Positions 1-6,672 of a stretch of DNA of 14,241 nt are shown here, piece after piece. The stretch lies in contig CAZOZX010000051.1 of NCBI GenBank assembly GCA_964584415.1, positions 1 to 14,241 of the forward strand, written 5' to 3'. Each line of letters begins with the position of its first letter. Position 1 is the first letter of the stretch. This DNA comes from PHAA01 sp964584415. Lineage in GTDB: Bacteria > Bacillota > Syntrophomonadia > Syntrophomonadales > Syntrophomonadaceae. Both the position numbers and the translations under genes were made by a program. The notes beneath the pieces were generated by a model. That model ran no database searches and was not told the DNA's origin. It saw nothing but the letters and a program-made list of their open reading frames with translations.

Positions 1-97
1 GTGACCAGGGCAGACTGAATGATTGATGTTCGATCACCATTAACTGGTTCAAGTCCTGTACGGTCATTTTCCTGAGCATGAACGCATTATTCAGCAC
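1..97 (-). CDS. rimI: Ribosomal protein alanine N-acetyltransferase, N-terminal fragment (cut by window edge)
   Basis: Only the first 32 codons are in the window. They translate to a GNAT-type start with RKMTVQDL at residues 9-16 and an IEHQSFSLPWS segment near residues 22-32, which matches the N-terminus of RimI, the acetyltransferase known for modifying the N-terminus of ribosomal protein bS18. The start is a GTG directly behind the tsaB stop (TAAGTG, no gap), with a GGAGAGG ribosome binding site five bases upstream. A later in-frame ATG (codon 7) lacks a comparable site. The order tsaE, tsaB, rimI is standard in Firmicutes and supports the call; tsaD would be expected next, outside the window. 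The catalytic domain cannot be seen. Confidence 0.85.
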   Translation of the reverse strand, partial: MLNNAFMLRKMTVQDLNQLMVIEHQSFSLPWS

Positions 98-814
98 TTA
101 TACCTCTCCTTTGCCGAGTTTCCTTTCCGCTTCCGACAAACGAATATAACGCGGTTTCATATTTATAACATCTTCATATTGGCCTTGAGTCGCTTTGACC
201 AGGGCTAAACTAGCCAGTGCCGAGGCCCGCGGCAGCATCAAGTGGGAAGGGGCAACGCGCAATTTCTCACCTAGTTCCGATTCGAAAAAGTCCTGGTAGG
301 GGGCTAATCCGTCCCCCAGCAAGGTAATCCCCCTAAATCCCATTTCATTATGCAGTCCGATAGCCTGCCGGACGAATTCGGCCGGCGAGCAAGCCATCTC
401 TTCGCTGAGGCGGTGCGGATACAGGCCATGGTTGTCGTAACAGGCAGCATAAACCTCCTGACGGCGGGCGTTGAGCAGCGAGCATACCAGGGTGTCGCTG
501 TAGACAATATTATGGGCAATTACCTCCAGGGTCGAAATCCCGATTACCGGGAGGTCAGCCGCCAGGCTCAGTCCCTTGACTGCCGCCATGCCAATTCTCA
601 GCCCGGTAAATGATCCCGGTCCCATGGTAACCGCCAGAACATCCAGGTCGGCCAACGATAGCTCGCAGCCTTGCAAAACCTCGTCAACCAAGGGCATGAG
701 CATCTCGGAATGAGTCTGTTTGAAATTGATGAACTCCTCCCGGATCAGGTTATTATCTTTCACCAGGGCTACCCCGGCCACCGGGGTGGAACTATCGATT
801 GCCAGTATTAACAA
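98..814 (-). CDS. tsaB: tRNA threonylcarbamoyladenosine biosynthesis protein TsaB
   Basis: The 238-residue product has the ASKHA-fold start (ILAIDSST, residues 3-10), a THSE motif near 34-37 and the family signature GPGSFTGLRIG at 65-75. Length fits TsaB (about 230 residues). TsaB is the non-catalytic partner that works with TsaD and TsaE to put threonylcarbamoyl on A37 of ANN-decoding tRNAs in the cytoplasm. The start is a TTG at 812-814, with GAGAGG about ten bases upstream and no better ATG. It lies inside the end of tsaE, giving a 23-base overlap that suggests translational coupling. The stop abuts the GTG of rimI. Co-transcription with udg, tsaE and rimI is likely. Confidence 0.95.
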   Translation of the reverse strand: MLILAIDSSTPVAGVALVKDNNLIREEFINFKQTHSEMLMPLVDEVLQGCELSLADLDVLAVTMGPGSFTGLRIGMAAVKGLSLAADLPVIGISTLEVIAHNIVYSDTLVCSLLNARRQEVYAACYDNHGLYPHRLSEEMACSPAEFVRQAIGLHNEMGFRGITLLGDGLAPYQDFFESELGEKLRVAPSHLMLPRASALASLALVKATQGQYEDVINMKPRYIRLSEAERKLGKGEV

Positions 815-1271
815 TGGTCTTCAACCTCTCGAGCTTATCCTTATAATGTTCACCTTGGGCGGTGATGCGAACCTGTCTTTCCCGTTCATAATCCTCAGCA
901 GTTAACTCTATATCAACCGCCAGGGCTTCCTGGGGCAGCATATCCATGCCCACCTGGGGCCATTCCAGGATTGAAATCCCTCCCTGCTCCAGGTAGTCAT
1001 CCAGGCCCAGGTCGGTAAGGTCAGGGCTTTCTAAACGATAAAAATCATAATGGTAAATGACCGGATTAGCTGGATAAATATTCATCAGGGTAAAAGTAGG
1101 ACTGGTTACCGCACCCCCATATCCCAGACCGCAGGCAATCCCCCGCGCCAGGACGGTCTTGCCGGCTCCAAGTACTCCTCTTAAATATACGACATCACCC
1201 GGCCCTAAAACAGTGGCCATGGCTTGACCCAGATCCAACATCTCTTCTTCATTGTGTATGGTAATATCCAT
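792..1271 (-). CDS. tsaE: tRNA threonylcarbamoyladenosine biosynthesis ATPase TsaE
   Basis: The 159-residue protein has a Walker A motif GVLGAGKT (residues 32-39), the TSPTF switch segment (56-60), HYDFYRL (74-80) and an ILEWP segment (101-105), all in the order known for TsaE (YjeE/YdiB). TsaE is the small ATPase that drives turnover of the TsaB-TsaD complex in t6A synthesis. Family members usually have GDLGAGKT; here the Asp is Val, a visible deviation just before the P-loop core. The ATG at 1271 has GAGGTG five bases upstream. Its 3' end overlaps tsaB and it follows the glycosylase gene by 15 bases, so all belong to one transcript. Confidence 0.94.
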   Translation of the reverse strand: MDITIHNEEEMLDLGQAMATVLGPGDVVYLRGVLGAGKTVLARGIACGLGYGGAVTSPTFTLMNIYPANPVIYHYDFYRLESPDLTDLGLDDYLEQGGISILEWPQVGMDMLPQEALAVDIELTAEDYERERQVRITAQGEHYKDKLERLKTIVNTGNR

Positions 1272-1286
1272 TTATACACCTCGGGT

Positions 1287-1982
1287 TTATAACTGCCCGC
1301 AGACCTTCTTGTACTCGTCCCGGATTTGTTTGAAATCTTCCCAGGCTGGTCTTTTATAATTGGGGTTGCGCAGCAGCGCGGCGGGATGGAAAGTAGCCAT
1401 CATCATTATCCCGTCCCTCATGAACCAGCGGCCATGTACCTGGGTTATCTTCGCCTTGGGATCTATTACCGCCTGGGTGGCGGCCGCCCCCAGGCAAACA
1501 ATTATCCTGGGCTTAATCAGCCGGATCTGAGCCTCCAGGTAGTTGCGGCACTCCTTGACCTCGTCCGGATTGGGAAGACGGTTGCCGGGAGGGCGGCACT
1601 TGACCACATTGGTAATATAAACCTGCTCCCGGGGCAGCTCCGATGCTGCCAGGATTTGATTCAATAGCTGGCCAGCTCTCCCTACGAAAGGTATGCCCTG
1701 CTCATCCTCATCTTTGCCTGGCCCTTCCCCAATCAGCATAATAACTGTATGCCGATTGCCAGCTCCAAATACCACCTGCCGGCAGGTACTGCGCAAAATG
1801 CATCTCTGACAGTCCCCCGCCAGGTTCTGCAGCTGCTGAAAGTCATTGATGCCGGGATATCCTTCCCCTTCTTTGATACCAGGCAGAAACGCTGCCGGAA
1901 CTTTTTCGGGCACTATAAGCGGTTTAACCTCGGCTGCCGGTGGGGTCAACTCGCCGAACAACCCTGGCTGTTCAATTGCCAT
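1287..1982 (-). CDS. udg: Family 4 (iron-sulfur) uracil-DNA glycosylase
   Basis: The product is 231 residues. Motif A reads GEGPGKDEDEQG (85-96), followed by FVGRAG (99-104). Four cysteines, C58, C61, C129 and C145, have the spacing of the [4Fe-4S] ligands of family 4 glycosylases, and motif B is HPAALLRNP (199-207). Family 4 enzymes excise uracil from DNA after cytosine deamination. The first 50 residues are a low-conservation extension rich in proline. The ATG at 1982 has a GGGAGGGGAG ribosome binding site. It is the first gene of the leftward operon with tsaE, tsaB and rimI; the DNA-repair role has no obvious link to tRNA modification, so the grouping is probably housekeeping. Confidence 0.93.
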   Translation of the reverse strand: MAIEQPGLFGELTPPAAEVKPLIVPEKVPAAFLPGIKEGEGYPGINDFQQLQNLAGDCQRCILRSTCRQVVFGAGNRHTVIMLIGEGPGKDEDEQGIPFVGRAGQLLNQILAASELPREQVYITNVVKCRPPGNRLPNPDEVKECRNYLEAQIRLIKPRIIVCLGAAATQAVIDPKAKITQVHGRWFMRDGIMMMATFHPAALLRNPNYKRPAWEDFKQIRDEYKKVCGQL

Positions 1983-2032
1983 TGCTCTCCCCTCCCGCCT
2001 GAAAACATAGGCAAATAGGCTTCTCCAATGTA

Positions 2033-2060
2033 AAACCGCCTATAAAGGCGGTTATTTTTT
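2033..2060. terminator. GC-rich hairpin between the GH18 gene and the glycosylase operon
   Basis: AACCGCC (2034-2040) pairs with GGCGGTT (2047-2053); a T-A pair extends it to 8 bp with an ATAA loop. On the plus strand it is followed by TATTTTTT, a good terminator tail although no plus-strand gene ends here. On the minus strand only a short T run follows, so it would be a weak terminator for the GH18 gene. It also lies a few bases after the predicted start of the glycosylase transcript, so it may act as a 5' stabilising stem. Confidence 0.6.
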
Positions 2061-2063
2061 CAT

Positions 2064-2091
2064 ATTATATATCATTCCTGCCCAATATCAA
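2064..2091 (-). promoter_or_regulatory. Predicted sigma-A promoter of udg-tsaE-tsaB-rimI
   Basis: Reading the minus strand, TTGATA (2091-2086) and a perfect TATAAT (2069-2064) are separated by 16 bases. The expected transcript start is near 2057, about 75 bases before the glycosylase ATG. This fits a separate leftward operon beginning after the GH18 gene. Confidence 0.7.
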
Positions 2092-2130
2092 ATTATGGTC
2101 AAGAATTAGTTGGCCAGCCAATGATTTTTA

Positions 2131-3498
2131 TTACAGCACCGGATCTTTTTCTAACAGGTTGTATAGGTCTTCAAATCCATTACCGATGCGCCAGAAACTT
2201 ATTCCCCCGATATCATACTTTTGCACCAGATCCAGTTTTTGATCAAGGCTCTGCTCATTTTCCAGCCATATCTGGTGTTTGACCTGATTGCCGTCGGTAT
2301 AGGTGTAATAAGGGCTGGAGGAGCCGGGATCGTAAAAAGCACTGAGCCGGTAGCGGCTGCTGAGCTGCCCGAGTCTCTCTTTGGTGACAGTCGTGGTGGT
2401 GACCCCGCTGCCCCAGTCATACCCATAGGTAGCCATGCCTATCAGCAGTTTCGAAGCCGGGATTCCGGCATTGCTGCGCATGTAATTTATGACCGCTTCC
2501 ACCCACCACAAGGGTGCTACCGCTCCTGCTCCGCTGGTCTTGTAATGGTAATCATAACTCATAATCACTACCTGGTCGGCTATTTCTCCTATCTTGCGGT
2601 AATTATAGGCAGTTGGCCATTTATCGGCCGCGGTCCTGGCAAAGACGGCTACTGATAATTCCAGGTTATCACCCAGCCTATTCTTCAGTTCCTGCAGGAA
2701 AGTGGTAAAATAGCCGCTGTCTTCGGCGGGAATGAATTCAAAATCAATATTGACTCCATCATAGCCATTTTTCTGCACCTCAGCGCACAGCTGGCTGATC
2801 AATCTGGCGCGGCAGGCAGGAGTGCTTAGCAGGGTATGCAGCCCCTCCCGGTCCATAAATACCACGCTGGCATGGGCCTTGATACCCTTCTGTTTTAAAA
2901 ACCTCAAAACCTGCGGATAGTTGTCCTGGTACTCGTAGAATAACTCACCCTGGCTGTTGGTCTCAAACCAGCGCAGGGCCACATCACTGAATAGGTCCGC
3001 ATTGGCTTGCAGTTCGGGAAAACCTCCCCAGTAATAGTAAGCGAAAACCCGATGAGAATCTGGCGAGCCGCCGCCGAAAATTATAGATGCTTCCCTCTTG
3101 CTGCTGTTCCAGGTTACTTTCCCCCCCAGATTTTCGGCAAAGAACCGCAGGGGCAGGTAGGTGCGGTTTTGATATATGTATGGCGGGCTGTCCAACTGAT
3201 AAAGCTGCCCGTCGATCACTACCCCGCTGCTGCCGATCCCGAATTCAAAGTTCTTACCCATGCAGGTCACCAGTATCTTACGGGTATCGCCTATCCAGAG
3301 CACTGAACCCTGCAAAGATTCATTCTCTATCACAAAACGCAGCGGGACCATAATCCGTTGGTTCACCACTTGGCAGCCGGGATCAAATTGCTGCAGCTCT
3401 CCATTTATTTTAACTGTTGGCGCCCAATTTCCTTGAGCTGCACTGGTTGGCACTATTAACAGCAAGAAAACAAAAATAGCGATAATAACCTTTTGCAA
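2131..3498 (-). CDS. Secreted GH18 family hydrolase with copper-amine-oxidase N-terminal repeats
   Basis: The 455-residue protein opens with a signal peptide (KVIIAIFVFLLLIVPTSAAQ; likely cleavage near residue 21). Residues 28-140 hold two repeats of the copper-amine-oxidase N-terminal type (VPLRF at 51-55, LPLRF at 116-120), common in secreted clostridial proteins and thought to bind the cell wall. Residues 150-450 form a GH18 domain: DGVNIDFE (247-254) carries the DxxxxDxE catalytic pattern with E254 as proton donor, MSYDYH is at 313-318 and a C-terminal GGISFWRIG holds the usual Trp. Relatives include YaaH/SleL-type enzymes acting on spore cortex or wall glycans; the substrate here is unproven. 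The start is TTG at 3496-3498 with GAGGGGA seven bases upstream. It lies between two terminator-like hairpins and appears to be transcribed alone. Confidence 0.88.
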   Translation of the reverse strand: MQKVIIAIFVFLLLIVPTSAAQGNWAPTVKINGELQQFDPGCQVVNQRIMVPLRFVIENESLQGSVLWIGDTRKILVTCMGKNFEFGIGSSGVVIDGQLYQLDSPPYIYQNRTYLPLRFFAENLGGKVTWNSSKREASIIFGGGSPDSHRVFAYYYWGGFPELQANADLFSDVALRWFETNSQGELFYEYQDNYPQVLRFLKQKGIKAHASVVFMDREGLHTLLSTPACRARLISQLCAEVQKNGYDGVNIDFEFIPAEDSGYFTTFLQELKNRLGDNLELSVAVFARTAADKWPTAYNYRKIGEIADQVVIMSYDYHYKTSGAGAVAPLWWVEAVINYMRSNAGIPASKLLIGMATYGYDWGSGVTTTTVTKERLGQLSSRYRLSAFYDPGSSSPYYTYTDGNQVKHQIWLENEQSLDQKLDLVQKYDIGGISFWRIGNGFEDLYNLLEKDPVL

Positions 3499-3574
3499 TT
3501 CCCTATCCCCTCAGTTTACATTTACTTGTATAATTCTAAGGAAAATGGGAATTTCCTTGCGGCAAATAATGGAA

Positions 3575-3609
3575 TAAAAAAGCCGCCCCTTCGCATAGCC
3601 AGGGCGGCT
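3575..3609 (-). terminator. Rho-independent terminator after the small unknown gene
   Basis: On the minus strand AGCCGCCC (3609-3602) pairs perfectly with GGGCGGCT (3588-3581) around a 13-base loop, followed at once by a run of T (3581-3576). It ends the amidohydrolase plus small-gene transcript and separates it from the GH18 gene. Confidence 0.88.
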
Positions 3610-3632
3610 GGGTGAGCTTCACCGCATGGTAT

Positions 3633-3848
3633 TTAGTTGTTATACTTACCGCGCAGGAAAAAGCTGTTCAGATCATCGGCGGGGATATGAACCATATTTT
3701 CCTGGCTGACCACCGCTAATATAACCATTTCCTCTCCGCTCAGTTCTTCCTTATATGAACCTAAAACGCAAATAGTCATGGGGTTGCCATTCATGTAGAC
3801 GGTGAACAAATCCCCCTTATCCAACTTTATCCCCCCACAAGTAACCAT
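3633..3848 (-). CDS. Unrecognised 71-residue protein, coupled to the amidohydrolase gene
   Basis: I do not recognise this protein. It has no signal peptide or membrane segment, is mostly hydrophobic/acidic with predicted beta character (LFTVYMN, MTICVLGSY, EMVILAVVSQ) and ends in a basic-polar tail. The VHIPADDL segment (53-60) could be a small-domain loop. The ATG at 3848 has GGAGAGGGTG upstream, about ten bases away, and overlaps the 3' end of the amidohydrolase gene by 32 bases in another frame, which indicates coupled translation. A strong terminator follows 24 bases after its stop, so the gene is the end of that operon. The overlap, ribosome binding site and terminator support a real gene. 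An accessory role for the amidohydrolase is only inference. Confidence 0.65.
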   Translation of the reverse strand: MVTCGGIKLDKGDLFTVYMNGNPMTICVLGSYKEELSGEEMVILAVVSQENMVHIPADDLNSFFLRGKYNN

Positions 3849-4959
3849 CCACTATCACCCTCTCCACCCGGGAACGGAAATCGAACGGGTGACCGTTGTA
3901 CACCACCAAATCAGCTCGTTTGCCTGCTTTGATACTTCCCAATTCATGGTCCACTTTGAGCATTTGGGCCGGCACTGTGGTTATCGCCTCCAGGGCGGTC
4001 TCCTCAGCCAAACCCTCACGAATCGCCAGGGCTGCACACACTCGCAGGTGTTCAATCGGTATCACCGGATGATCAGTTATAAAACAGAATTTAACCCCCC
4101 GCTCAGCCAGGAGAGCGGCATTCTTGAAAGCAACCTCTTTCATTTCTACTTTGGCACGGTTTACCAGCAGAGGCCCCAAGGCCACCGGGACATCCCTTTT
4201 CACTAGTTCATCGGCTACCAGCACCGCTTCGGTTCCATGCTGGAGCTGTATTTCAATACTGAACTCGTCCTTGATCCGTAATGCCGTCAATATATCATCG
4301 GCCCGGTGGACATGGAGCAGCAGAGGCATCTCTCCGCGCAATACTTTGAATATCGGCGTGTTGCGGTACAGTTCCGAGGCTTTGGCATCGGCCTTATCCA
4401 TTAAGCTGCGGGCATTCGCCAAGGCTTCGCGCAGCAGGCTGGCACTGGCCATTCGGGTCTTGGGGGCTTTCTTCTGGGCGGCATAGACACGCTTGGGATT
4501 CTCGCCCAGCGCGGCTTTCAAACCCCAGGGATTGTGATAGACCATTTCCGCCGGGCTGGCGGCCAGGTTCTTGAGAAACACCGCCTGCCCACCGAGAATA
4601 TTGGCGCTGCCAGGCATACACATGGTCCTGGTTACCCCTCCCCGCAGAGCATCGGCGAAAGCCAGATCCATAAAATTGATTCCATCCACAGCCTGCAGCT
4701 GGGGGGTAATAGGATCGCTGGTTTCATTAACATCATCGCCCTCGATTCGGTATATCTCCTCTTCGAGTCCGATATGAGTATGGGCGTCGATAAAACCAGG
4801 ACAGATATATCTTCCTGAGGCGTCTATTAGCTCTGCTCCGGCCGGAATATCGATATTATTACCGACCGCTTTTATAAATGGGCCCTCAACCAAAATCACC
4901 CCGCCGTTTATAACCCCGTCTTCTATGGTCAAAATCCTGGCGCCTGTAATTGCTATCAC
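3817..4959 (-). CDS. Metal-dependent amidohydrolase (imidazolonepropionase/HutI-like superfamily), substrate unknown
   Basis: The 380-residue protein has the amidohydrolase layout: a beta-sandwich start, metal ligands HTH at H60 and H62 in PGFIDAHTH, further histidines H216/H218 (LLLHVHRADD) and H241 (QLQHGTE), and D296 in ITDHPV, ending with KRADLVVYNGHP (347-358), the returning beta-sandwich strand. It most resembles uncharacterised amidohydrolases related to HutI and dipeptidase-like enzymes. I see no carboxylated lysine motif. A reading frame begins earlier at 4980, but a strong AGAGGAGG at 4969-4976 would lie inside it. The GTG at 4957-4959, nine bases after that site, is the better start and fits the predicted promoter. 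The stop overlaps the downstream 71-residue gene. Confidence 0.85.
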   Translation of the reverse strand: MIAITGARILTIEDGVINGGVILVEGPFIKAVGNNIDIPAGAELIDASGRYICPGFIDAHTHIGLEEEIYRIEGDDVNETSDPITPQLQAVDGINFMDLAFADALRGGVTRTMCMPGSANILGGQAVFLKNLAASPAEMVYHNPWGLKAALGENPKRVYAAQKKAPKTRMASASLLREALANARSLMDKADAKASELYRNTPIFKVLRGEMPLLLHVHRADDILTALRIKDEFSIEIQLQHGTEAVLVADELVKRDVPVALGPLLVNRAKVEMKEVAFKNAALLAERGVKFCFITDHPVIPIEHLRVCAALAIREGLAEETALEAITTVPAQMLKVDHELGSIKAGKRADLVVYNGHPFDFRSRVERVIVDGYLWGDKVG

Positions 4960-4986
4960 TAAATGGTTCCTCCTCTGCACTTATAT

Positions 4987-5015
4987 TTTATGACTACATA
5001 AAAGATATGGTTCAA
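4987..5015 (-). promoter_or_regulatory. Candidate promoter of the amidohydrolase gene
   Basis: On the minus strand TTGAAC (5015-5010) and CATAAA (4992-4987) are 17 bases apart. The predicted transcript start near 4980 leaves a 20-base leader carrying AGAGGAGG before the GTG at 4959. The match is moderate, and read-through from the upstream hydrolase gene is possible because I see no terminator between them. Confidence 0.45.
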
Positions 5016-5051
5016 AACCCTGCCTTCCATTATCTGCCCGGCGCGAATCGC

Positions 5052-5738
5052 TCAGGCTGGCAGGCTGTCGACAAAAGCCTTAAATAATCGGGCTGAATAA
5101 ATATCCTGCATGCACTCGGGATGCCATTGCACCCCTATACAAAACCGGGAATCGGGACGCTCTATGGCTTCGATGGTGCCATCCCCGGCCATAGCGGTTA
5201 TATTAAAACCCGACCCTAAACGCTTGACCGCCTGGTGATGAAAGCTATTGACCCTTATCTCGGTGGCCTGCATAATACCGGCCAATCGGCTGCCCGGTTC
5301 TATAAATATAGCATGAATGGGATGATAGCGGGGAGCTTTCTGGGCATGAGCAATAGTGCTCTGAACGTCCTGCCACAAACTGCCGCCGGCGGCCACATTT
5401 AATAACTGGCTGCCCCGGCATATACCCAGTACCGACCGGTGCTTGTGCATAGCTTTGGCGGCCAGGTTCAATTCGAATTTATCGCGAACGGGATCAATTT
5501 CTCCCGATTCCGGCGCCGCCTCTTCGTCCCAGTAGATGGGATCGAAATCCCCGCCCCCGGTAAACAATATGCCCTGGCAGAGTTCAATATAGTGGTTCAG
5601 CAATGATTCCTCGGTGGTAGGAGGCAGCAGTACCGCCATTCCCCCCGCTCGCTGGACGGCCCGGACATAATCATCTTTGAAAAGCAAAGTATGTTCCCCG
5701 CTCCGCCTGGAACCAGTTATACCGACTATCGGCTGCAT
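5052..5738 (-). CDS. Gamma-glutamyl-gamma-aminobutyrate hydrolase family protein (peptidase C26)
   Basis: The 228-residue protein is a class I glutamine amidotransferase-like hydrolase. The nucleophile lies in GICRGSQLLN (C107), the catalytic pair in GVQWHPE (H206 and E208), and FTGGGDFDP (59-67) gives the oxyanion region. Family members such as PuuD cleave gamma-glutamyl amide bonds, for example gamma-glutamyl-GABA in putrescine breakdown, but no other polyamine gene is nearby, so the substrate is open. The ATG at 5738 has GGGGAGGG seven bases upstream. The amidohydrolase gene follows in the same direction after 92 bases with no clear terminator, so the two hydrolases may act in one catabolic route; this is inference. 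Confidence 0.9.
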   Translation of the reverse strand: MQPIVGITGSRRSGEHTLLFKDDYVRAVQRAGGMAVLLPPTTEESLLNHYIELCQGILFTGGGDFDPIYWDEEAAPESGEIDPVRDKFELNLAAKAMHKHRSVLGICRGSQLLNVAAGGSLWQDVQSTIAHAQKAPRYHPIHAIFIEPGSRLAGIMQATEIRVNSFHHQAVKRLGSGFNITAMAGDGTIEAIERPDSRFCIGVQWHPECMQDIYSARLFKAFVDSLPA

Positions 5739-5773
5739 TTCAATCCCTCCCCGATTTTATGCTCCCTAACTTC

Positions 5774-5782
5774 ATATTACCA
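5774..5782 (-). promoter_or_regulatory. Candidate extended -10 promoter of the peptidase C26 gene
   Basis: The minus strand has TGGTAATAT (5782-5774), an extended -10 element, with no good -35. It lies downstream of the MazF terminator and about 30 bases before the start codon, where a promoter is needed. Confidence 0.4.
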
Positions 5783-5827
5783 TGCTCTCCCAGGAATCAC
5801 TTGACTCTCTTGTCTTTCCATGGCATG

Positions 5828-5875
5828 AAAAAAGCCCGGGCCGGAATCGTACAATGGTACGTCGTGAGCGGGCTT
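5828..5875 (-). terminator. Rho-independent terminator after mazF
   Basis: On the minus strand AAGCCCG (5875-5869) pairs with CGGGCTT (5838-5832) and is followed by TTTTTT. An inner CGTAC-CATT-GTACG stem lies within the loop, so the fold is branched or elongated. It ends the antitoxin-toxin transcript 22 bases after the mazF stop. Confidence 0.82.
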
Positions 5876-5896
5876 CTTCAGGGTTCAAGCTATGTA

Positions 5897-6244
5897 TTAG
5901 ATTTCCTTCAATTCGAGGCTGATGGCCAGGGCTTCATTAACCTTGGTCATGGTCACCTCATCCAGTACGGCGATCCTCTGTTTCAGTCTGGTTTTATCCA
6001 CCGTCCTGATCTGTTCGGTCAGAATAACCGAGTCGCGTTCCATTCCATAGGTATTGGCCTTGAGTTCTACATGGGTGGGCAGCTTGGCTTTGTTGATCTG
6101 GGAGGTGATGGCCAGTACTATGGTGGTGGGGCTATACTGGTTGCCCACGTCATTCTGAACCACAAGGACTGGTCTGATACCTCCCTGCTCCGAACCTACT
6201 ACGGGATTGAGCTGAGCGAAATAGATTTCCCCTCGTTTGATCAT
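5897..6244 (-). CDS. mazF: MazF/EndoA-type mRNA interferase toxin
   Basis: The 115-residue protein is very close in pattern to B. subtilis EndoA (NdoA/YdcE): KRGEIYFAQLNPVVGSEQGG at 3-22, RPVLVVQND at 24-32, AITSQINKAKLPTHVE at 45-60 and ERDSVILTEQIRT further on. The RNase residues known in EndoA correspond to R24 and T47, both present, so the toxin looks active. EndoA cleaves single-stranded RNA at UACAU-type sites; the exact target here is not known. The ATG at 6244 has TGGAGTG eight bases upstream. It follows the CopG-type antitoxin by 36 bases and is closed by a strong terminator. Location behind alr matches the Firmicute order. Confidence 0.96.
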   Translation of the reverse strand: MIKRGEIYFAQLNPVVGSEQGGIRPVLVVQNDVGNQYSPTTIVLAITSQINKAKLPTHVELKANTYGMERDSVILTEQIRTVDKTRLKQRIAVLDEVTMTKVNEALAISLELKEI

Positions 6245-6280
6245 TTTTTATCACTCCAGGAATAAAAATTCCCAACTATT

Positions 6281-6520
6281 CTAAAAATCCTCCTCCAGAC
6301 TGCTTATCTCACAGGCTATATTTAAATTGATAGGGGCCATTTCAAGATATCCCCTCTTCATATACTCTATCAGCATTTCCTTTTTACGGTTTTTCAAATA
6401 GAATACAATCGCCTCACGTACTATTTCACTGCGGTTCCTCTGTTCCATAACCATTACGTGATCTACTTCTGAAAGGAGGTTGTCGGAAATAGTAACGATG
6501 ATACGTCTTGAAGCTGGCAA
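6281..6520 (-). CDS. mazE: CopG/ribbon-helix-helix antitoxin (EndoAI/MazE type)
   Basis: From the chosen start the protein has 79 residues. RRIIVTISDNLLSEVD near the N-terminus is the ribbon-helix-helix DNA-binding unit, followed by RNRSEIVREAI (helix B). The C-terminal KRGYLEMAPINLNIACE closely resembles the toxin-binding tail of B. subtilis EndoAI. The frame is open far upstream, but the predicted promoter lies inside that extension, so the long form is unlikely. The TTG at 6518-6520 has GGGGGTG six bases upstream; an in-frame ATG at 6535 has no ribosome binding site. The protein should neutralise MazF and repress its own promoter. Confidence 0.9.
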   Translation of the reverse strand: MPASRRIIVTISDNLLSEVDHVMVMEQRNRSEIVREAIVFYLKNRKKEMLIEYMKRGYLEMAPINLNIACEISSLEEDF

Positions 6521-6560
6521 AGCGAGCACCCCCATAACAAATATACGCAAATATATATTT

Positions 6561-6589
6561 ATTATATAGACAAGGGGTCGGAGCCGCAA
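6561..6589 (-). promoter_or_regulatory. Predicted promoter of the antitoxin-toxin pair
   Basis: The minus strand has TTGCGG (6589-6584), a 17-base spacer and a perfect TATAAT (6566-6561). Transcript start would be near 6554 in a very AT-rich tract (6541-6570), a likely place for antitoxin binding. It allows the pair to be expressed separately from alr. Confidence 0.65.
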
Positions 6590-6672
6590 ATCCAATAATT
6601 GCATGAAACTCTGCCAATAGCCGCTGTTGCCTGCCAAAAGTTTATGAAACCATTAATTATAAGGATCTGCGC

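Noticed and set aside
2221..2655. Plus-strand open frame of 144 codons within the GH18 gene
   Set aside because: Shadow of the GH18 coding frame; low-complexity composition and no domain.
3507..3535. TATACAAG upstream of the GH18 gene resembles a sigma-E -10 element
   Set aside because: No matching -35 at the proper distance; too weak to annotate.
5759..6265. Long plus-strand open frame opposite mazF
   Set aside because: It is antisense to a clear mazF gene and its terminator, with no ribosome binding site or recognisable protein pattern.
6521..6637. N-terminal extension of the antitoxin frame to 118 residues
   Set aside because: The extension covers the predicted promoter and has no homology pattern; the ribosome binding site supports a start at 6520.
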